The position numbers were made by a program, and so were the translations under genes. A DNA stretch of 64,000 nucleotides from positions 806,001 to 870,000 of the forward strand of contig NZ_CACVAO010000001.1 of the NCBI RefSeq assembly GCF_902726645.1. The letters are read 5' to 3'. The DNA is from Halobacillus ihumii. GTDB taxonomy: Bacteria; Bacillota; Bacilli; Bacillales; Halobacillaceae. Position 1 is the first letter of the stretch; every line of letters begins with the position of its first letter. Below are positions 1 to 10,297 of the stretch, one piece after another. The notes under the pieces are model-generated. The model was given only the letters and a program-made list of their open reading frames with translations, ran no database searches and was not told the DNA's origin.

Positions 1-240
<240 letters not shown>

Positions 241-254
241 TTACAACCCAACCC

Positions 255-797
255 TCAAAGCTCCCAAAGATCTTTGCGGGAAGTGGTGACTGCTGATACA
301 CCCGAACGGATGGCCTCTTCGACTTCATCTCCAGTACGAATTAATCCTCCGGCGATGATCGGCACACCTAACCGATCTTTTATTTCCTGTATCATCCCCG
401 GCAGTATTCCAGGCAAAACTTCTACAAAATCCGGCTGAGCTTTCTTAATGATTTTAACATTATGATCAATGGCTTGACTGTCGATCAGAAACAGTCTTTG
501 AACGGTTATTAGTTCATATTTTTTCGCCCGCTGAATGACAGAGGTACGTGTGGAAATCACGCCATCCGGACGTACTTCCCTGCCAAGAAACTCCATCCCA
601 TATTCATCCGCTTTTAAACCTTGAATGAGATCAACATGAATCAAGATCCTTTTGCCCGCCTTCTGCCCTGCCTTGACTAGTTTCTTTAGCAACCCGAGAC
701 GTGTGTCGAGCAGGATAATGTACTCTGTGTCAGACTTCAGCAGGTATTCAAAATCTTTCATGTGCTTAATTGCAGGTAAAACACGCTGGTTAATCAT
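255..797 (-). CDS. glpP: Glycerol uptake operon antiterminator GlpP
   Basis: GlpP binds glycerol-3-phosphate and then leader mRNA of glp genes, preventing termination. The 180-residue protein matches the GlpP family along its length: I-L-P-A-I near the N terminus, H-V-D-L-I-Q-G, a P-G-I-L-P-G-M-I motif and a C-terminal P-I-I-A-G-G-L-I segment of the (beta/alpha)-barrel. The frame opens with TTG at 800 directly followed by ATG at 797; GAGGTGG lies upstream, so the ATG is preferred. The start overlaps the stop of the acetyltransferase gene, indicating translational coupling. No leader terminator is present in the 29-base gap to glpK, so its RNA targets must be elsewhere. Confidence 0.93.
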   Translation of the reverse strand: MINQRVLPAIKHMKDFEYLLKSDTEYIILLDTRLGLLKKLVKAGQKAGKRILIHVDLIQGLKADEYGMEFLGREVRPDGVISTRTSVIQRAKKYELITVQRLFLIDSQAIDHNVKIIKKAQPDFVEVLPGILPGMIQEIKDRLGVPIIAGGLIRTGDEVEEAIRSGVSAVTTSRKDLWEL

Positions 798-1330
798 CAA
801 TGATTATCCACCTCAGTCTCAATGGGGTGGTTACGCTCATCCATTTCTTGCTTCGTATAAATTACCTTCATTGGATTTCCTCCTACAAATGAACCAGCAG
901 GCACATCTTTATGAACAAGGGTGCCTGCTGATACAATCGCTCCATTACCAATCTGAACACCAGGAAGAATGGTTGAATTCGCTCCAATCATTACTTCGTC
1001 CCCAATAGCTATATTACCTAAGCGATACTCCTTTATTAAATACTCATGAGCCAGGATTGTCGTGTTATAGCCAATTACGGTATTTCGGCCAACTGATATT
1101 TTTTCCGGGAACATTACGTCCAGCATTACCATGAGGGCGAACGCCGTTTCATCTCCAACTTTCATACGCAAAAAGGTACGGTACATCCAATTCTTCACTT
1201 GTAAAAACGGCATATATCTGGCCAATTGAATGACGATAAAATTTTTAACCACCTTAAAGAAAGGCACCGTCTTGTAAATGTGCCACAAAGAATTGCCCTC
1301 ATTTACCGGGTAACGCTGTGTTTTACGCAT
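797..1330 (-). CDS. yvoF: Hexapeptide-repeat acetyltransferase (YvoF-like)
   Basis: Probable O-acetyltransferase of the left-handed beta-helix family; the acceptor is unknown. The 177-residue product carries imperfect hexapeptide repeats (IGRNTVIGYNTTI, IGDEVMIGANSTI, VQIGNGAIVSAGT) and the common ending GSFVGGNPMKVI. Its N-terminal region is basic and aromatic. A GGAGG site precedes ATG 1330. In B. subtilis yvoF also follows ppaX in the hprK operon, which supports the assignment. The gap to ppaX is three bases and the end overlaps glpP. Confidence 0.85.
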   Translation of the reverse strand: MRKTQRYPVNEGNSLWHIYKTVPFFKVVKNFIVIQLARYMPFLQVKNWMYRTFLRMKVGDETAFALMVMLDVMFPEKISVGRNTVIGYNTTILAHEYLIKEYRLGNIAIGDEVMIGANSTILPGVQIGNGAIVSAGTLVHKDVPAGSFVGGNPMKVIYTKQEMDERNHPIETEVDNH

Positions 1331-1333
1331 GAC

Positions 1334-1972
1334 TTATCCTCCCGTTATCTTCAGTAAGTCCCTCATATTGGTGAACATATAATCGGGTTCTAACGCATCA
1401 AGCACCTCTCTGCCTTTTACTGTCCAGGCTACACCGGCTGTTGCTGTTCCTGCATGCTGACCTGCTTCAATATCATGAGTGTTATCCCCCACCATAAGTG
1501 CCTCTGATGCTTGTGAGCCGAGTGCTTTTAAAGCCTTTTCAATTGGCTCTGGATGCGGCTTGGCATGTGTCACGTCATCAAGTGTTATGACCACATCAAA
1601 CATGTGATCAAGACCTGTTAGTGCGAGGCCCATCTCAACGGTCTGGCGCATCTTAGTCGTTACGATTCCAAGACGAAATCCCTGTTCTTTTAAAGTCTGA
1701 ATTGTCTCCACCACGCCATCATACGCCGTTACATAATCGTCATGATGGCTCAAATTATGGGCACGATATGCATCAATCAATTCATCAACGCGTTCAGCAT
1801 CAATCTGCTGCATACTATCTTTTAAAGGCGGTCCGATAAATTCGATGATTTCCTCCCTGCTGAATGGACGTTTGCCATATCGTTCAATAGTATGAATAAA
1901 CGACGCAATAATCAGTTCATTTGTATCAATTAGTGTTCCATCTAAATCAAAAAGTATTGTACGTATGCTCAT
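1334..1972 (-). CDS. ppaX: Pyrophosphatase PpaX (HAD family)
   Basis: Hydrolyses pyrophosphate released when HPr kinase/phosphorylase removes phosphate from HPr-Ser-P. The 212-residue HAD hydrolase has motif I FDLDGTLID near the N terminus, a threonine motif II in G-I-V-T-T-K, lysine in A-K-P-H-P-E-P and motif GDNTHDIEAG. I chose ATG 1972, preceded by AAAGGAAA, over an in-frame extension to 2038 that lies inside yvoD. The two genes overlap by 26 bases. Its place downstream of hprK and lgt is as in B. subtilis and strongly supports the specific role over a generic phosphoglycolate phosphatase label. Confidence 0.92.
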   Translation of the reverse strand: MSIRTILFDLDGTLIDTNELIIASFIHTIERYGKRPFSREEIIEFIGPPLKDSMQQIDAERVDELIDAYRAHNLSHHDDYVTAYDGVVETIQTLKEQGFRLGIVTTKMRQTVEMGLALTGLDHMFDVVITLDDVTHAKPHPEPIEKALKALGSQASEALMVGDNTHDIEAGQHAGTATAGVAWTVKGREVLDALEPDYMFTNMRDLLKITGG

Positions 1973-2903
1973 TAGTCGTTTCCTTTCTTTCTCGTTGTAA
2001 CTTATTCCAGACAAATCCGACAGCAGCAGTAAGCACAATCGCTGTCAACAACCGAATAAGTAATAATGGCCAGATCGGAATCCCAAGCGGAATGAAGACG
2101 AGAGTATCCTCGACAACGGCATGGCAGGACACTAAAAATAATACTGCCAAATACATGTCTTTTTTAGAAACGCCATCTTCTTCTACAGCCTGAATCATCA
2201 GCCCCGCACCATATGCGAGGCCAATCGTAAGACCAGCCACAAGCGTCATCGATGTATTACGTTCCATTCCAAGAAAGCGGGTCGCCGGAGCCACCCAGCC
2301 AGAAAATCTGGTCAGCCAGCCGCTCTCCCGTAAATACTGCATCACAATCATTAACGGAATAACAATAAAGGCCAACTGAACAATTCCGATCAGTGCTGTT
2401 TGCACACCATGTATTATAATCTCTGTCCACCCTTCAGGAACAGCCTGCTGCTCAGGAGCGAACCCATAAACAGCCTGTTCTTGTCCACCTTTCCAAAACA
2501 AATTAATCAGAAAAGCAGATACGAAGGCAAGACTAAGCCTGACACCTACTACAAACCACCAACTGACTCCAACCTTTTTCGCAACCGTAGATTCAATCAA
2601 AAGGTTATGTGAAAAAGACAGCATGACGGCTAGTATAAATACCTCTTTCACAGTAAAATCAAAGGTTATAATCGCAGCAATTCCAGCATACAAGTTCAGG
2701 AAATTTCCGAGCACAAGTGGAACTGCCGCCTCCCCGGAGAGACCAATCCACCCCATAATTGGCTCAAGCTTATTCATTGCCCATGGAAGGACTGGAGTGA
2801 ATTGAAGAATCGTCACTATCAGAGTGACGGGGAAAATAACTTTTCCTAATGTCCATGTCAGTTGAAGACCTTTAGTTAGACCACGCTTTAAGATGCCGTA
2901 CAT
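1947..2903 (-). CDS. yvoD: Membrane protein with nucleoside-recognition (Gate) domains, YvoD-like
   Basis: A 318-residue polytopic membrane protein with about eight hydrophobic segments. It contains two Gate-type halves, each with a loop such as G-N-F-L-N-L-Y-A-G and G-L-A-Y-G-A-G-L-M. Such proteins resemble spore-maturation SpmA/SpmB and nucleoside transporters, but the substrate is not known. ATG 2903 is preceded by GAGGAG. It lies between lgt and ppaX, as yvoD does near hprK in B. subtilis, and overlaps ppaX. The function is left open. Confidence 0.82.
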   Translation of the reverse strand: MYGILKRGLTKGLQLTWTLGKVIFPVTLIVTILQFTPVLPWAMNKLEPIMGWIGLSGEAAVPLVLGNFLNLYAGIAAIITFDFTVKEVFILAVMLSFSHNLLIESTVAKKVGVSWWFVVGVRLSLAFVSAFLINLFWKGGQEQAVYGFAPEQQAVPEGWTEIIIHGVQTALIGIVQLAFIVIPLMIVMQYLRESGWLTRFSGWVAPATRFLGMERNTSMTLVAGLTIGLAYGAGLMIQAVEEDGVSKKDMYLAVLFLVSCHAVVEDTLVFIPLGIPIWPLLLIRLLTAIVLTAAVGFVWNKLQRERKETTNEHTYNTF

Positions 2904-2918
2904 GCCTATGTCTCTCCT

Positions 2919-3752
2919 CTATTTTACTTTCTTTCCATTATAATATTTATCCGCTAAACCGGTCTTTCGACGATAAACCATAACCACGATGGCTAAAGCG
3001 ATAAGGACAACAGAAATAAGCTGGGCTGTACGAATCTCCCCAAACAAGTACAAGCTATCCGTACGCATGCCTTCAATAAAGAAGCGTCCGAAAGAATACC
3101 AGATTACATAACTTAGGAACACTTCACCACGACGAGGATTAAATTTGTATCTTAAGATTAACAGGACTATAAATCCTCCAATGTTCCACAATGACTCATA
3201 TAAAAAGGTAGGATGATATAATGTTCCACCGATACACATCTGCTGATTTATAAACTCTGGTAAGTATTGCATAAAGTTGTTATAAAAGCTTTCCGTAACA
3301 GGACCACCATGAGCCTCCTGGTTCATAAAGTTGCCCCACCTGCCGATAGCCTGTCCTAAAATAATGCTGGGGGCGGCAATGTCCGTCATCATCCAAAAAG
3401 ACACGCCCTTTAGCTTAGTATAAATATAAGCGGTCAATACAGCACCTATTAAAGCCCCGTGAATTGCAATTCCGCCTTCCCATATCGCAAACACGTCCCA
3501 CCACGGACCGCCTGCGTAACGGTCCCATTCAAACACAACATAATAAATACGTGCACATACGATCGCAGCGGGTATCGCATAGACCACAATATCTACCATA
3601 TAATCTTTATTTACACCTAATCGTTCTGATTCTTTAGTTGCCAGCCATAGGCCAAGAAATGCGCCAGCTGCAATAATGACACCATACCAATAGATTGACA
3701 GGGGTCCTAACTGTAAAAAGACACGATCTAATGCTTCGGGTGTACAAGCCAC
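2919..3752 (-). CDS. lgt: Prolipoprotein diacylglyceryl transferase Lgt
   Basis: Transfers diacylglycerol from phosphatidylglycerol to the lipobox cysteine of prelipoproteins in the cytoplasmic membrane. The 277-residue protein has about seven membrane segments and the family signature [14 protein letters not shown] at mid-length, with the essential H in G-I-A-I-H-G-A. Translation starts at GTG 3752, about eight bases after GGGAGAG. It is the second gene of the hprK operon, 14 bases after hprK. Its products in this window would include the cytochrome c551 and the sulfonate-type binding lipoprotein. Confidence 0.97.
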   Translation of the reverse strand: MACTPEALDRVFLQLGPLSIYWYGVIIAAGAFLGLWLATKESERLGVNKDYMVDIVVYAIPAAIVCARIYYVVFEWDRYAGGPWWDVFAIWEGGIAIHGALIGAVLTAYIYTKLKGVSFWMMTDIAAPSIILGQAIGRWGNFMNQEAHGGPVTESFYNNFMQYLPEFINQQMCIGGTLYHPTFLYESLWNIGGFIVLLILRYKFNPRRGEVFLSYVIWYSFGRFFIEGMRTDSLYLFGEIRTAQLISVVLIALAIVVMVYRRKTGLADKYYNGKKVK

Positions 3753-3766
3753 AAGGTCACTCTCCC

Positions 3767-4702
3767 TTACTCATTATTCGATTGATCATCATCAATTACT
3801 TTTGTTAAACGCTCTGAAAATTCTTCCGCAGCGTTCACACCCATTCGTTTCAAACGGAAGTTCATCGCGGCCACTTCAATAATGACAGCTAAGTTTCGTC
3901 CTGGACGAACCGGAATGGTCGCTTTAGGAATTTCAACATCCATAATTTTCATTGTCTCTTCTTCAAGACCAAGGCGATCATACTGTTTGTTTTTATCCCA
4001 TATTTCAAGGTTGATTACAAGGGTAATACGCTTGAAACTCCTAACTGCACCTGCCCCGAACAAGGTCATAACATTAATAATACCCAGCCCGCGAATCTCA
4101 AGCAAGTGTTCAATTAGCGGGGGGCTGTTTCCAATTAAACGGTCATAATCCTCTTGTCTAATCTCTACACTATCATCAGCTACGAGGCGATGCCCGCGCT
4201 TCACGAGTTCCAAAGCCGTTTCACTTTTACCGACTCCGCTTTGTCCAGTAATCAGTACTCCGATCCCATAGATATCAACCAACACCCCGTGAATCGCTGT
4301 GAAAGGTGCAAATTTTGTTTCCAAAAAATTAGTCAGCCGACTGATTACTCTTGTCGTTTTGTAAGGGGAGCGCATCAGTGGAACAGCGCCTTCCTTAGCC
4401 GCCACTGACAACTCTTCAGGAATATCCATGCCTCTCGTAATGACAATTCCCGGCGTAACATCCGTACACAATTGCTCGGCTCGATCGCGACGCTGCTCAT
4501 GTGTAAGGTCATTAAAATAAGAAAGCTCCGTTTTTCCTAATAGTTGTAACCTTCTTTTCGGGTAATATTTAAAGTATCCCGTCATTTCGATCCCAGGGCG
4601 GGAAATATCACTCATATGTATTTCACGGTGAACACCGTCTTCTCCTGCCACAATCTCCAAGTTAAACTGCTCAAGTAAATGCTCCGTTCTAACCTTGTTC
4701 AT
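3767..4702 (-). CDS. hprK: HPr kinase/phosphorylase
   Basis: Bifunctional enzyme that phosphorylates HPr at Ser46 with ATP or pyrophosphate and reverses the reaction, giving the signal for CcpA-mediated carbon catabolite repression. The 311-residue length is typical. The C-terminal half has the P-loop [19 protein letters not shown] followed by L-V-A-D-D, and the signature G-L-G-I-I-N-V. ATG 4702 follows an AGGAGG site. It is the first gene of the operon hprK-lgt-yvoD-ppaX-yvoF-glpP-glpK, so glycerol uptake control sits in the same transcript as the carbon-repression sensor. Confidence 0.98.
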   Translation of the reverse strand: MNKVRTEHLLEQFNLEIVAGEDGVHREIHMSDISRPGIEMTGYFKYYPKRRLQLLGKTELSYFNDLTHEQRRDRAEQLCTDVTPGIVITRGMDIPEELSVAAKEGAVPLMRSPYKTTRVISRLTNFLETKFAPFTAIHGVLVDIYGIGVLITGQSGVGKSETALELVKRGHRLVADDSVEIRQEDYDRLIGNSPPLIEHLLEIRGLGIINVMTLFGAGAVRSFKRITLVINLEIWDKNKQYDRLGLEEETMKIMDVEIPKATIPVRPGRNLAVIIEVAAMNFRLKRMGVNAAEEFSERLTKVIDDDQSNNE

Positions 4703-4771
4703 ACCTTTACCTCCTGTGGATTAAATCATGCAGTCACTTCTCCTATTGTAGCACGTTTTTCAAGCTTAGAG

Positions 4772-4817
4772 AAAAAAGAGACCGGTCCGCTATTGAAAGC
4801 GAACCGGCCTCTCTTTT
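4772..4817 (-). terminator. Rho-independent terminator after yvlD
   Basis: A GC-rich stem (AGAGGCCGGTTCGC pairing with GCGGACCGGTCTCT) closes a short loop. On the minus strand it is followed by a run of six T, just past the yvlD stop. It separates the yvlBD unit from hprK. Confidence 0.88.
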
Positions 4818-4822
4818 TGCCG

Positions 4823-5167
4823 TTATTCTTTAATAAAGCTGTTCAACACAAGGTTAATCAGGGAAATCAAGATCGCGGCCACGATCGTCATTCCGAAACT
4901 GGCGATTTCGAATGTACTTCCCAAAAAAGCATCGGTCATAGCTAACGTGATCGCATTAACTATAAATAGAAATAACCCAAGGGTTACGACTGTAATCGGT
5001 AAGGTTAACACCACTAGAATAGGGCGCACAATGGCGTTCAAAATCGATAGTATGAAGGCGGCAAGCAATGCCCCGCCAAATCCATCGATCGTTACCGAAG
5101 CAAACAAGGCGCCGACGATAATGATGGCAGCCGCATTCACCAAAATGTGTAATATCCAGCTTTTCAT
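4823..5167 (-). CDS. yvlD: Phage-holin-like membrane protein YvlD
   Basis: A 114-residue membrane protein with four hydrophobic segments and the family motif N-A-I-V-R-P-I-L near the middle, belonging to the YvlD / holin superfamily-IV-like group. No enzymatic role is known. Members are often co-induced with envelope-stress genes of the Lia/Psp type. It directly follows the yvlB-type gene with a 29-base gap and a GAGGGATAGAGG purine-rich ribosome site, so the two are likely co-transcribed. Confidence 0.85.
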   Translation of the reverse strand: MKSWILHILVNAAAIIIVGALFASVTIDGFGGALLAAFILSILNAIVRPILVVLTLPITVVTLGLFLFIVNAITLAMTDAFLGSTFEIASFGMTIVAAILISLINLVLNSFIKE

Positions 5168-5196
5168 CCTCTATCCCTCACTTCTAGCAGCAGGAT

Positions 5197-6219
5197 TTAC
5201 AAACGAGGATTCTTAATCGTTACAGATCCCGTTTTTGTTTCTGCTTCTAAATGATACGCATCCTCATACTCTTCATGTGCTTCAAATTGAAGCTCTTTAT
5301 TCATGACTTCCTTTTTATTATTCAAAATCTTGTAATTGTCGAGTTCACAATTCAAACTTCCTACAGAAGATTTCAATTTGCCGTCAATGCGTTTATGAGG
5401 CGGCAGTGTCAGTGTAATGCTTCCTCTTACAGTTTTGAAAAAACCGGTATGGGCATGACCGCCGCTGTTCGTCACATGAATCGCCCCTGAAATCGTAGTC
5501 GCGTCATTTTTTCCGAACTGGCCATTAAGTGTCATACTCCCATGGATGGTTTCTGTTTCGCACGTTTCAAACTTACTGTCAGTCACGGTAATAGAACCAT
5601 TACCTGTTGAAAGTTTACTCGCTTCCCCTTGAGCACCTTTTAATTGGATAGATCCATTTGAGGTTTTTAAATGAAAATGAGTCGCATTAATCGAGGTAGA
5701 CGTCACCGATCCGTTTGATATTTTAACTTTAATAAACTCATATTCATTTTCTGGTACATAAAGTTTTATAGAAGCTTTCACTTTTTTAGATGGGCTCGAT
5801 ATCCGCAGAAGGTCCTGGCCAACTTCAAACTGATTGTCTGTCTGAAATCTGGATCTAGCTTCCTCTTCACTTTCAACTTGATACACCTTCACTTGATATT
5901 CAGCACGAACACGGTCTTCTTGCCACGGTAGAATGTCAATCGATCCGTTCGCAATAGATGCATCAATATCGTGAAAAGAAGTCGCATCCGTTTCAAATTC
6001 ATGCTTAAATTCAACAGACTCTCCAAACGATAAGTCAAAGTCGGTGTTTTTTATTTTATCAACAGCTTCACCGATAAAATCCTTGAAGCCATATTTCTTT
6101 TTTGAGGACTTCGTATTTGAATCCTTTTCTTCAATAGCAGTCAGCAGCTTTGCTCCTTCTTCTGCAGAAATGGTTCCTTTTTCAATCATCGTAAGAATTC
6201 TCATGCGTTCTTCATTCAT
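5197..6219 (-). CDS. yvlB: DUF4097 adhesin-like protein YvlB (LiaX-like N terminus)
   Basis: The 340-residue protein starts with a short helical domain (residues 1-35, I-S-A-E-E-G-A-K-L-L), the N-terminal domain shared with YvlB and enterococcal LiaX. A linker is followed by a long beta-rich DUF4097 region with repeated 'S-N-G-S-I/V' turns (V-K-I-S-N-G-S-V, L-K-T-S-N-G-S-I, S-T-G-N-G-S-I). This points to a beta-helical or beta-solenoid fold. LiaX-type proteins sense cell-envelope stress; applying that here is inference. No signal peptide is seen. The neighbour yvlD supports a cell-envelope role. Confidence 0.82.
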   Translation of the reverse strand: MNEERMRILTMIEKGTISAEEGAKLLTAIEEKDSNTKSSKKKYGFKDFIGEAVDKIKNTDFDLSFGESVEFKHEFETDATSFHDIDASIANGSIDILPWQEDRVRAEYQVKVYQVESEEEARSRFQTDNQFEVGQDLLRISSPSKKVKASIKLYVPENEYEFIKVKISNGSVTSTSINATHFHLKTSNGSIQLKGAQGEASKLSTGNGSITVTDSKFETCETETIHGSMTLNGQFGKNDATTISGAIHVTNSGGHAHTGFFKTVRGSITLTLPPHKRIDGKLKSSVGSLNCELDNYKILNNKKEVMNKELQFEAHEEYEDAYHLEAETKTGSVTIKNPRL

Positions 6220-6272
6220 GATCTAATCGCTCCTTTTCTTTAAGCCTTCCCTATTTAGGAAAGTTGAAAACT

Positions 6273-6312
6273 AAAAAAGCACCTTAAAGACAATACTGTC
6301 ATCTAAGGTGCT
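6273..6312 (-). terminator. Terminator after bshB2
   Basis: Stem AGCACCTTA...TAAGGTGCT with a T-run on the minus strand, located immediately downstream of the bshB2 stop codon. Confidence 0.88.
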
Positions 6313-6320
6313 TAAGAACA

Positions 6321-6977
6321 TTAAGTGAACTTCCAATTATAAAAACGTTCTGACTTCAATCGCGCTGTCTGTTCTGACTTCTTATCATGGTCATCAATTA
6401 AGCTCATCATGCCATCAGCCTGGGATAAATGAGCCTGAATCGCCGCCAGTTTCTGCTCCCAATAAGGTTCAATATCAAATATATAATCGGGTTCTCCAAG
6501 ATCTTCCTCATGATGATTGGATATGGCATGCATCCATACTTCAGGCCGTACCGACTCATCTATTTGACCGACAGCGTCAACTACTGCTGCAGCCAGTGCA
6601 TCATGATCAGGGTGAACAGCATAACCTGGATAGTGTGTAATGACAAGGCTGGGCTTCAAGGCTTTCAACCTGTTCAACAAGTAGTCAGCTACCTCTCCCC
6701 GCGGTTCAAATTCTAATGTCTTGTCCCGATATCCCAGCAGTTCAACATCAATATCCAACCGCCTTGCAGCTTCAGTTAATTCCTGCTTTCGATAAGAAGA
6801 TAATGTTTCCCGATTCGCGAATACCGGACTTCCCATATTTCTGCCCATTTCACCAAGCGTTCCACATAGATAGGTGACGGGAATCTCTTCAGTTCTAAAT
6901 TTTGAAATGGTGCCAGATGCACCGAATGATTCATCATCTGGATGAGGGAAAATAACGACAACATGCTGATTACTCAT
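6321..6977 (-). CDS. bshB2: Bacillithiol biosynthesis deacetylase BshB2
   Basis: Zinc-dependent LmbE/PIG-L-type deacetylase. In Bacillus, BshB2 deacetylates GlcNAc-malate (bacillithiol biosynthesis) and can also act on bacillithiol S-conjugates. The 218-residue protein has the zinc motif P-H-P-D-D-E near the N terminus and H-P-D-H in the second half. An in-frame extension to 7010 exists, but ATG 6977 has GAGGCGG upstream. Its first codons overlap the end of the yojF-like gene, matching the yojF-yojG pair of B. subtilis. Confidence 0.92.
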   Translation of the reverse strand: MSNQHVVVIFPHPDDESFGASGTISKFRTEEIPVTYLCGTLGEMGRNMGSPVFANRETLSSYRKQELTEAARRLDIDVELLGYRDKTLEFEPRGEVADYLLNRLKALKPSLVITHYPGYAVHPDHDALAAAVVDAVGQIDESVRPEVWMHAISNHHEEDLGEPDYIFDIEPYWEQKLAAIQAHLSQADGMMSLIDDHDKKSEQTARLKSERFYNWKFT

Positions 6978-7341
6978 GAACATCCGCCTCATGAGAAAAA
7001 GGTGTTTCACTAATTTCCAGAGCCACCATCAAGCGCCCTTCCCGGTCATGGCCCGCCATCAGCAGCCGCCCTTTATCATCGATTTCAAAGTCGGTCACTC
7101 CCTCAGCATAAACCCAGCCAAGGTCCAGTTTTAGCCCAACTCGGTATGAACCTCCTGTGCTGACAATCTTACCGTGCTGGTACGAAACGTGCGCATTTCT
7201 AATAAACGCCCCGACATTGTATGCTTTCTCATCAAAATGGCTGGCATATGCCCCATTCGTTGTTTCTAAATGTACATATACATCGTGATTCGCTAGGTCA
7301 TTGATCTTTTCCTGAACAACTGTTTGTTCGATCGCTTTCAT
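6970..7341 (-). CDS. yojF: DUF1806 protein YojF
   Basis: A 123-residue soluble protein of the DUF1806 family. It is known mainly from its constant pairing with the bacillithiol deacetylase gene, and its biochemical role is not established. The sequence has the family's H-F-D-E-K-A-Y-N-V-G-A-F-I-R-N stretch and a C-terminal beta-rich part. It starts at ATG 7341 after GGGAGGAATT and overlaps bshB2 by eight bases, so translational coupling is likely. Confidence 0.85.
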   Translation of the reverse strand: MKAIEQTVVQEKINDLANHDVYVHLETTNGAYASHFDEKAYNVGAFIRNAHVSYQHGKIVSTGGSYRVGLKLDLGWVYAEGVTDFEIDDKGRLLMAGHDREGRLMVALEISETPFSHEADVHE

Positions 7342-7417
7342 CCCAAAATTCCTCCCGTTAAAACGTCTCTTGTTTAACGATACTTAATTACGATCAAACC
7401 GTCAAAACATCTACTTA

Positions 7418-10291
7418 TTATTTTAATACTTTTTCTTTCGACTTCAGTTTGTCTTCCATCCGTTTTCTATCCCGCTGAAGAACAGGTTTTAAGTATTTAC
7501 CTGTATAGGAATCCGTTTGATCGGCGATATTTTCCGGCGTTCCCGTCGCAATAATCTGTCCACCTTTTTCTCCGCCTTCAGGACCGAGATCGATAATGTG
7601 ATCAGCTTCTTTAATTACATCCAAGTTGTGCTCAATAATTAATACAGAGTCTCCGTTGTCGACCAGTCGTTGAAGCACCTTTAGCAACCGTGAAATGTCA
7701 TCTACATGCAGTCCTGTGGTTGGTTCATCCAGAATATAAAAGGACTTTCCATTGGAGCGGCGATGCAGCTCACTGGCTAGTTTTACACGTTGTGCTTCTC
7801 CCCCAGACAGAGTTGTTGCTGGTTGTCCAAGTTTAACGTATTCTAATCCAACATCAGCTACAGTCTGAAGTTTCCGGCTGATCTTAGGAATGTTTGCAAA
7901 GAAATCAAGAGATTCTTCGATCGTCATCTCTAACACATCAGCAATACTTTTCCCTTTATACTTCACTTCCAGCGTTTCACGATTGTAGCGTTTCCCGTCA
8001 CACACTTCACATGGCACATAAACATCTGGTAAAAAGTGCATTTCAATTTTTATTATTCCATCTCCGCGACATGCTTCACAACGGCCGCCTTTTACGTTAA
8101 AACTAAAGCGTCCCTTTTTATAGCCGCGGATTTTTGCTTCATTCGTCTGAGCAAACACATCACGGATATTATCGAACACACCCGTATACGTAGCCGGGTT
8201 AGAGCGAGGAGTACGCCCAATCGGTGACTGATCAATATCAATCACTTTCTCCAGCATATTGATTCCTTCGATTTCCTTATGCTTTCCAGGCTTTTGTTTA
8301 CTTCTATGAAGCTTCTTCGATAGTGACTTGTACAGGATTTCATTGATTAGTGTACTTTTACCGGAACCCGACACGCCTGTAACAGCAGTCAATAAGCCGA
8401 GCGGAATTTTAGCGTTTACCCTTTTCAAGTTGTTCTCTTCAGCCTGCTTGATCTTAAGGTAGCGTCCGTCAGGTTTGCGCCTTTTTGCGGGTAACGGGAT
8501 GAATCTTTCCCCAGCTAAGTACTGTCCTGTTAACGATTTTTTATTACTCATTACTTGCTTTGGTGTCCCTTCGGCTACAATCTCTCCTCCGTGGGTTCCA
8601 GCTCCTGGCCCGATATCAATTAAATAATCAGCAGCGAGCATCGTGTCTTCGTCGTGCTCCACAACGATCAGTGTATTATCTAAATCTCTCATTCGTTTTA
8701 GTGTAGTAATCAGTCGATCATTGTCACGTTGATGTAACCCGATTGAAGGTTCATCCAGTACATATAGGACTCCGGTTAATGCCGATCCAATTTGCGTTGC
8801 CAGCCGGATTCGTTGTGCTTCCCCTCCAGACAGGGTGCCGGCAGATCTGGATAGCGTTAAATAATCAAGGCCCACATTAGCTAGAAAACTTAAACGCTCA
8901 CAAATTTCCTTAAGAATCATCTTGGCAATCGTTCTCTCTTTTTCCGTCAGCTCCAATGTTTCAAAGAATTGCTTTGCTTCCACTACAGAAAAATCTGTTG
9001 TACGACCAATGTGCTCCCCATTAATTTGGACAGCCAGTGCTTCTTCATTCAGGCGATTTCCCTTACATTTTGGGCATGGCTTCTGGATCATATATTTTTC
9101 CATTTGTTCCCTGATAAAATCCGAACCCGTTTCACGGTACCTTCTGGAAACATTCGGCACAACCCCTTCAAAGTAAATCTCATTTTCCCGTACTTTTCCA
9201 AAGTCATTTTCATAACGGAAAAAGATCTTTTCTTTGCCGCTGCCATATAACACTCGATCCATTTGTTCCTTAGGCAAGTCTTTAACAGGTTTATTTAAGT
9301 CAATCTGGTAATGTTGAGCGACACTTTTCAGCAGTTGAGGATAGTATTGAGAACTTGTCGGCTCCCAGGCTGCTATCGCGTGTTCATTTAATGTCTTGTT
9401 CCAATCAGGTATGACTAAGTCAATGTCCACTTCAAGTTTCGTTCCAAGACCATCGCAGCGATTACATGCACCAAATGGGCTGTTGAATGAAAACATACGC
9501 GGCTCCAGTTCGCTCACTGAAAATCCGCAAATCGGACAAGCATGATGCTCGCTGAACGTCATTTCCTCGCCGTCGATCACATCGATCAGCACATGGCCGC
9601 CGCCAAGGTTAAGAGCCGTTTCAAGTGAATCAGAAAGCCGCCCCTCTACGCCTTCTTTAACGACAACACGATCCACAACGACTTCAATAGAGTGCTTTTT
9701 ATTTTTCTCAAGATTAAACTCTTCTGTGATTTCACGCATTTCTCCATCAACCCGCAAACGCACATAGCCTTCTTTTTGCAGTTGATCAAAGACTTTGACA
9801 TGTTGTCCTTTACGACCTGATATTACAGGAGCTAGAACTTGCAGCTTCGTGCGTTCAGGATGTTCCATAATCTGATCAACCATTTGCTGCACGGTCTGTG
9901 AGTCAATTTCTATCCCGTGATTCGGACAAGTGGGCCGCCCGATTCTCGCAAACAGCAATCGAAGATAATCAAAGATTTCTGTTACCGTTCCTACTGTAGA
10001 ACGGGGGTTTCGACTTGTAGTTTTTTGATCAATTGAAATAGCCGGAGACAATCCTTCAATAGAATCTACATCAGGCTTGTCCATCTGCCCAAGAAACTGA
10101 CGGGCATAAGCACTCAGTGATTCCACATACCGTCGCTGTCCTTCCGCATAAATCGTGTCAAAAGCAAGGGATGACTTCCCTGAGCCGGAAAGACCCGTCA
10201 TGACCACAAGTTTATTCTTTGGAACATCAATGTCAATGTTTTTTAAATTGTGAGCTCTTGCTCCCTTGATACTGATATTTTTACTGGCCAT
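7418..10291 (-). CDS. uvrA: Excinuclease ABC subunit A
   Basis: DNA-damage recognition ATPase of nucleotide excision repair, loading UvrB at lesions. The 957-residue protein has two ABC ATPase modules: Walker [14 protein letters not shown] near residue 33 and [10 protein letters not shown] in the second half, each with an L-S-G-G-E-A-Q-R signature. Two zinc modules are visible as CPIC/CNRC and CEAC/CEVC pairs. It starts six bases after the uvrB stop, so uvrBA is one operon under the LexA box found upstream of uvrB. Confidence 0.99.
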   Translation of the reverse strand: MASKNISIKGARAHNLKNIDIDVPKNKLVVMTGLSGSGKSSLAFDTIYAEGQRRYVESLSAYARQFLGQMDKPDVDSIEGLSPAISIDQKTTSRNPRSTVGTVTEIFDYLRLLFARIGRPTCPNHGIEIDSQTVQQMVDQIMEHPERTKLQVLAPVISGRKGQHVKVFDQLQKEGYVRLRVDGEMREITEEFNLEKNKKHSIEVVVDRVVVKEGVEGRLSDSLETALNLGGGHVLIDVIDGEEMTFSEHHACPICGFSVSELEPRMFSFNSPFGACNRCDGLGTKLEVDIDLVIPDWNKTLNEHAIAAWEPTSSQYYPQLLKSVAQHYQIDLNKPVKDLPKEQMDRVLYGSGKEKIFFRYENDFGKVRENEIYFEGVVPNVSRRYRETGSDFIREQMEKYMIQKPCPKCKGNRLNEEALAVQINGEHIGRTTDFSVVEAKQFFETLELTEKERTIAKMILKEICERLSFLANVGLDYLTLSRSAGTLSGGEAQRIRLATQIGSALTGVLYVLDEPSIGLHQRDNDRLITTLKRMRDLDNTLIVVEHDEDTMLAADYLIDIGPGAGTHGGEIVAEGTPKQVMSNKKSLTGQYLAGERFIPLPAKRRKPDGRYLKIKQAEENNLKRVNAKIPLGLLTAVTGVSGSGKSTLINEILYKSLSKKLHRSKQKPGKHKEIEGINMLEKVIDIDQSPIGRTPRSNPATYTGVFDNIRDVFAQTNEAKIRGYKKGRFSFNVKGGRCEACRGDGIIKIEMHFLPDVYVPCEVCDGKRYNRETLEVKYKGKSIADVLEMTIEESLDFFANIPKISRKLQTVADVGLEYVKLGQPATTLSGGEAQRVKLASELHRRSNGKSFYILDEPTTGLHVDDISRLLKVLQRLVDNGDSVLIIEHNLDVIKEADHIIDLGPEGGEKGGQIIATGTPENIADQTDSYTGKYLKPVLQRDRKRMEDKLKSKEKVLK

Positions 10292-10297
10292 AAGCCA

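Noticed and set aside
652..1008. 118-residue plus-strand open frame across glpP and yvoF
   Set aside because: It is antisense to two well-supported genes and has no family features.
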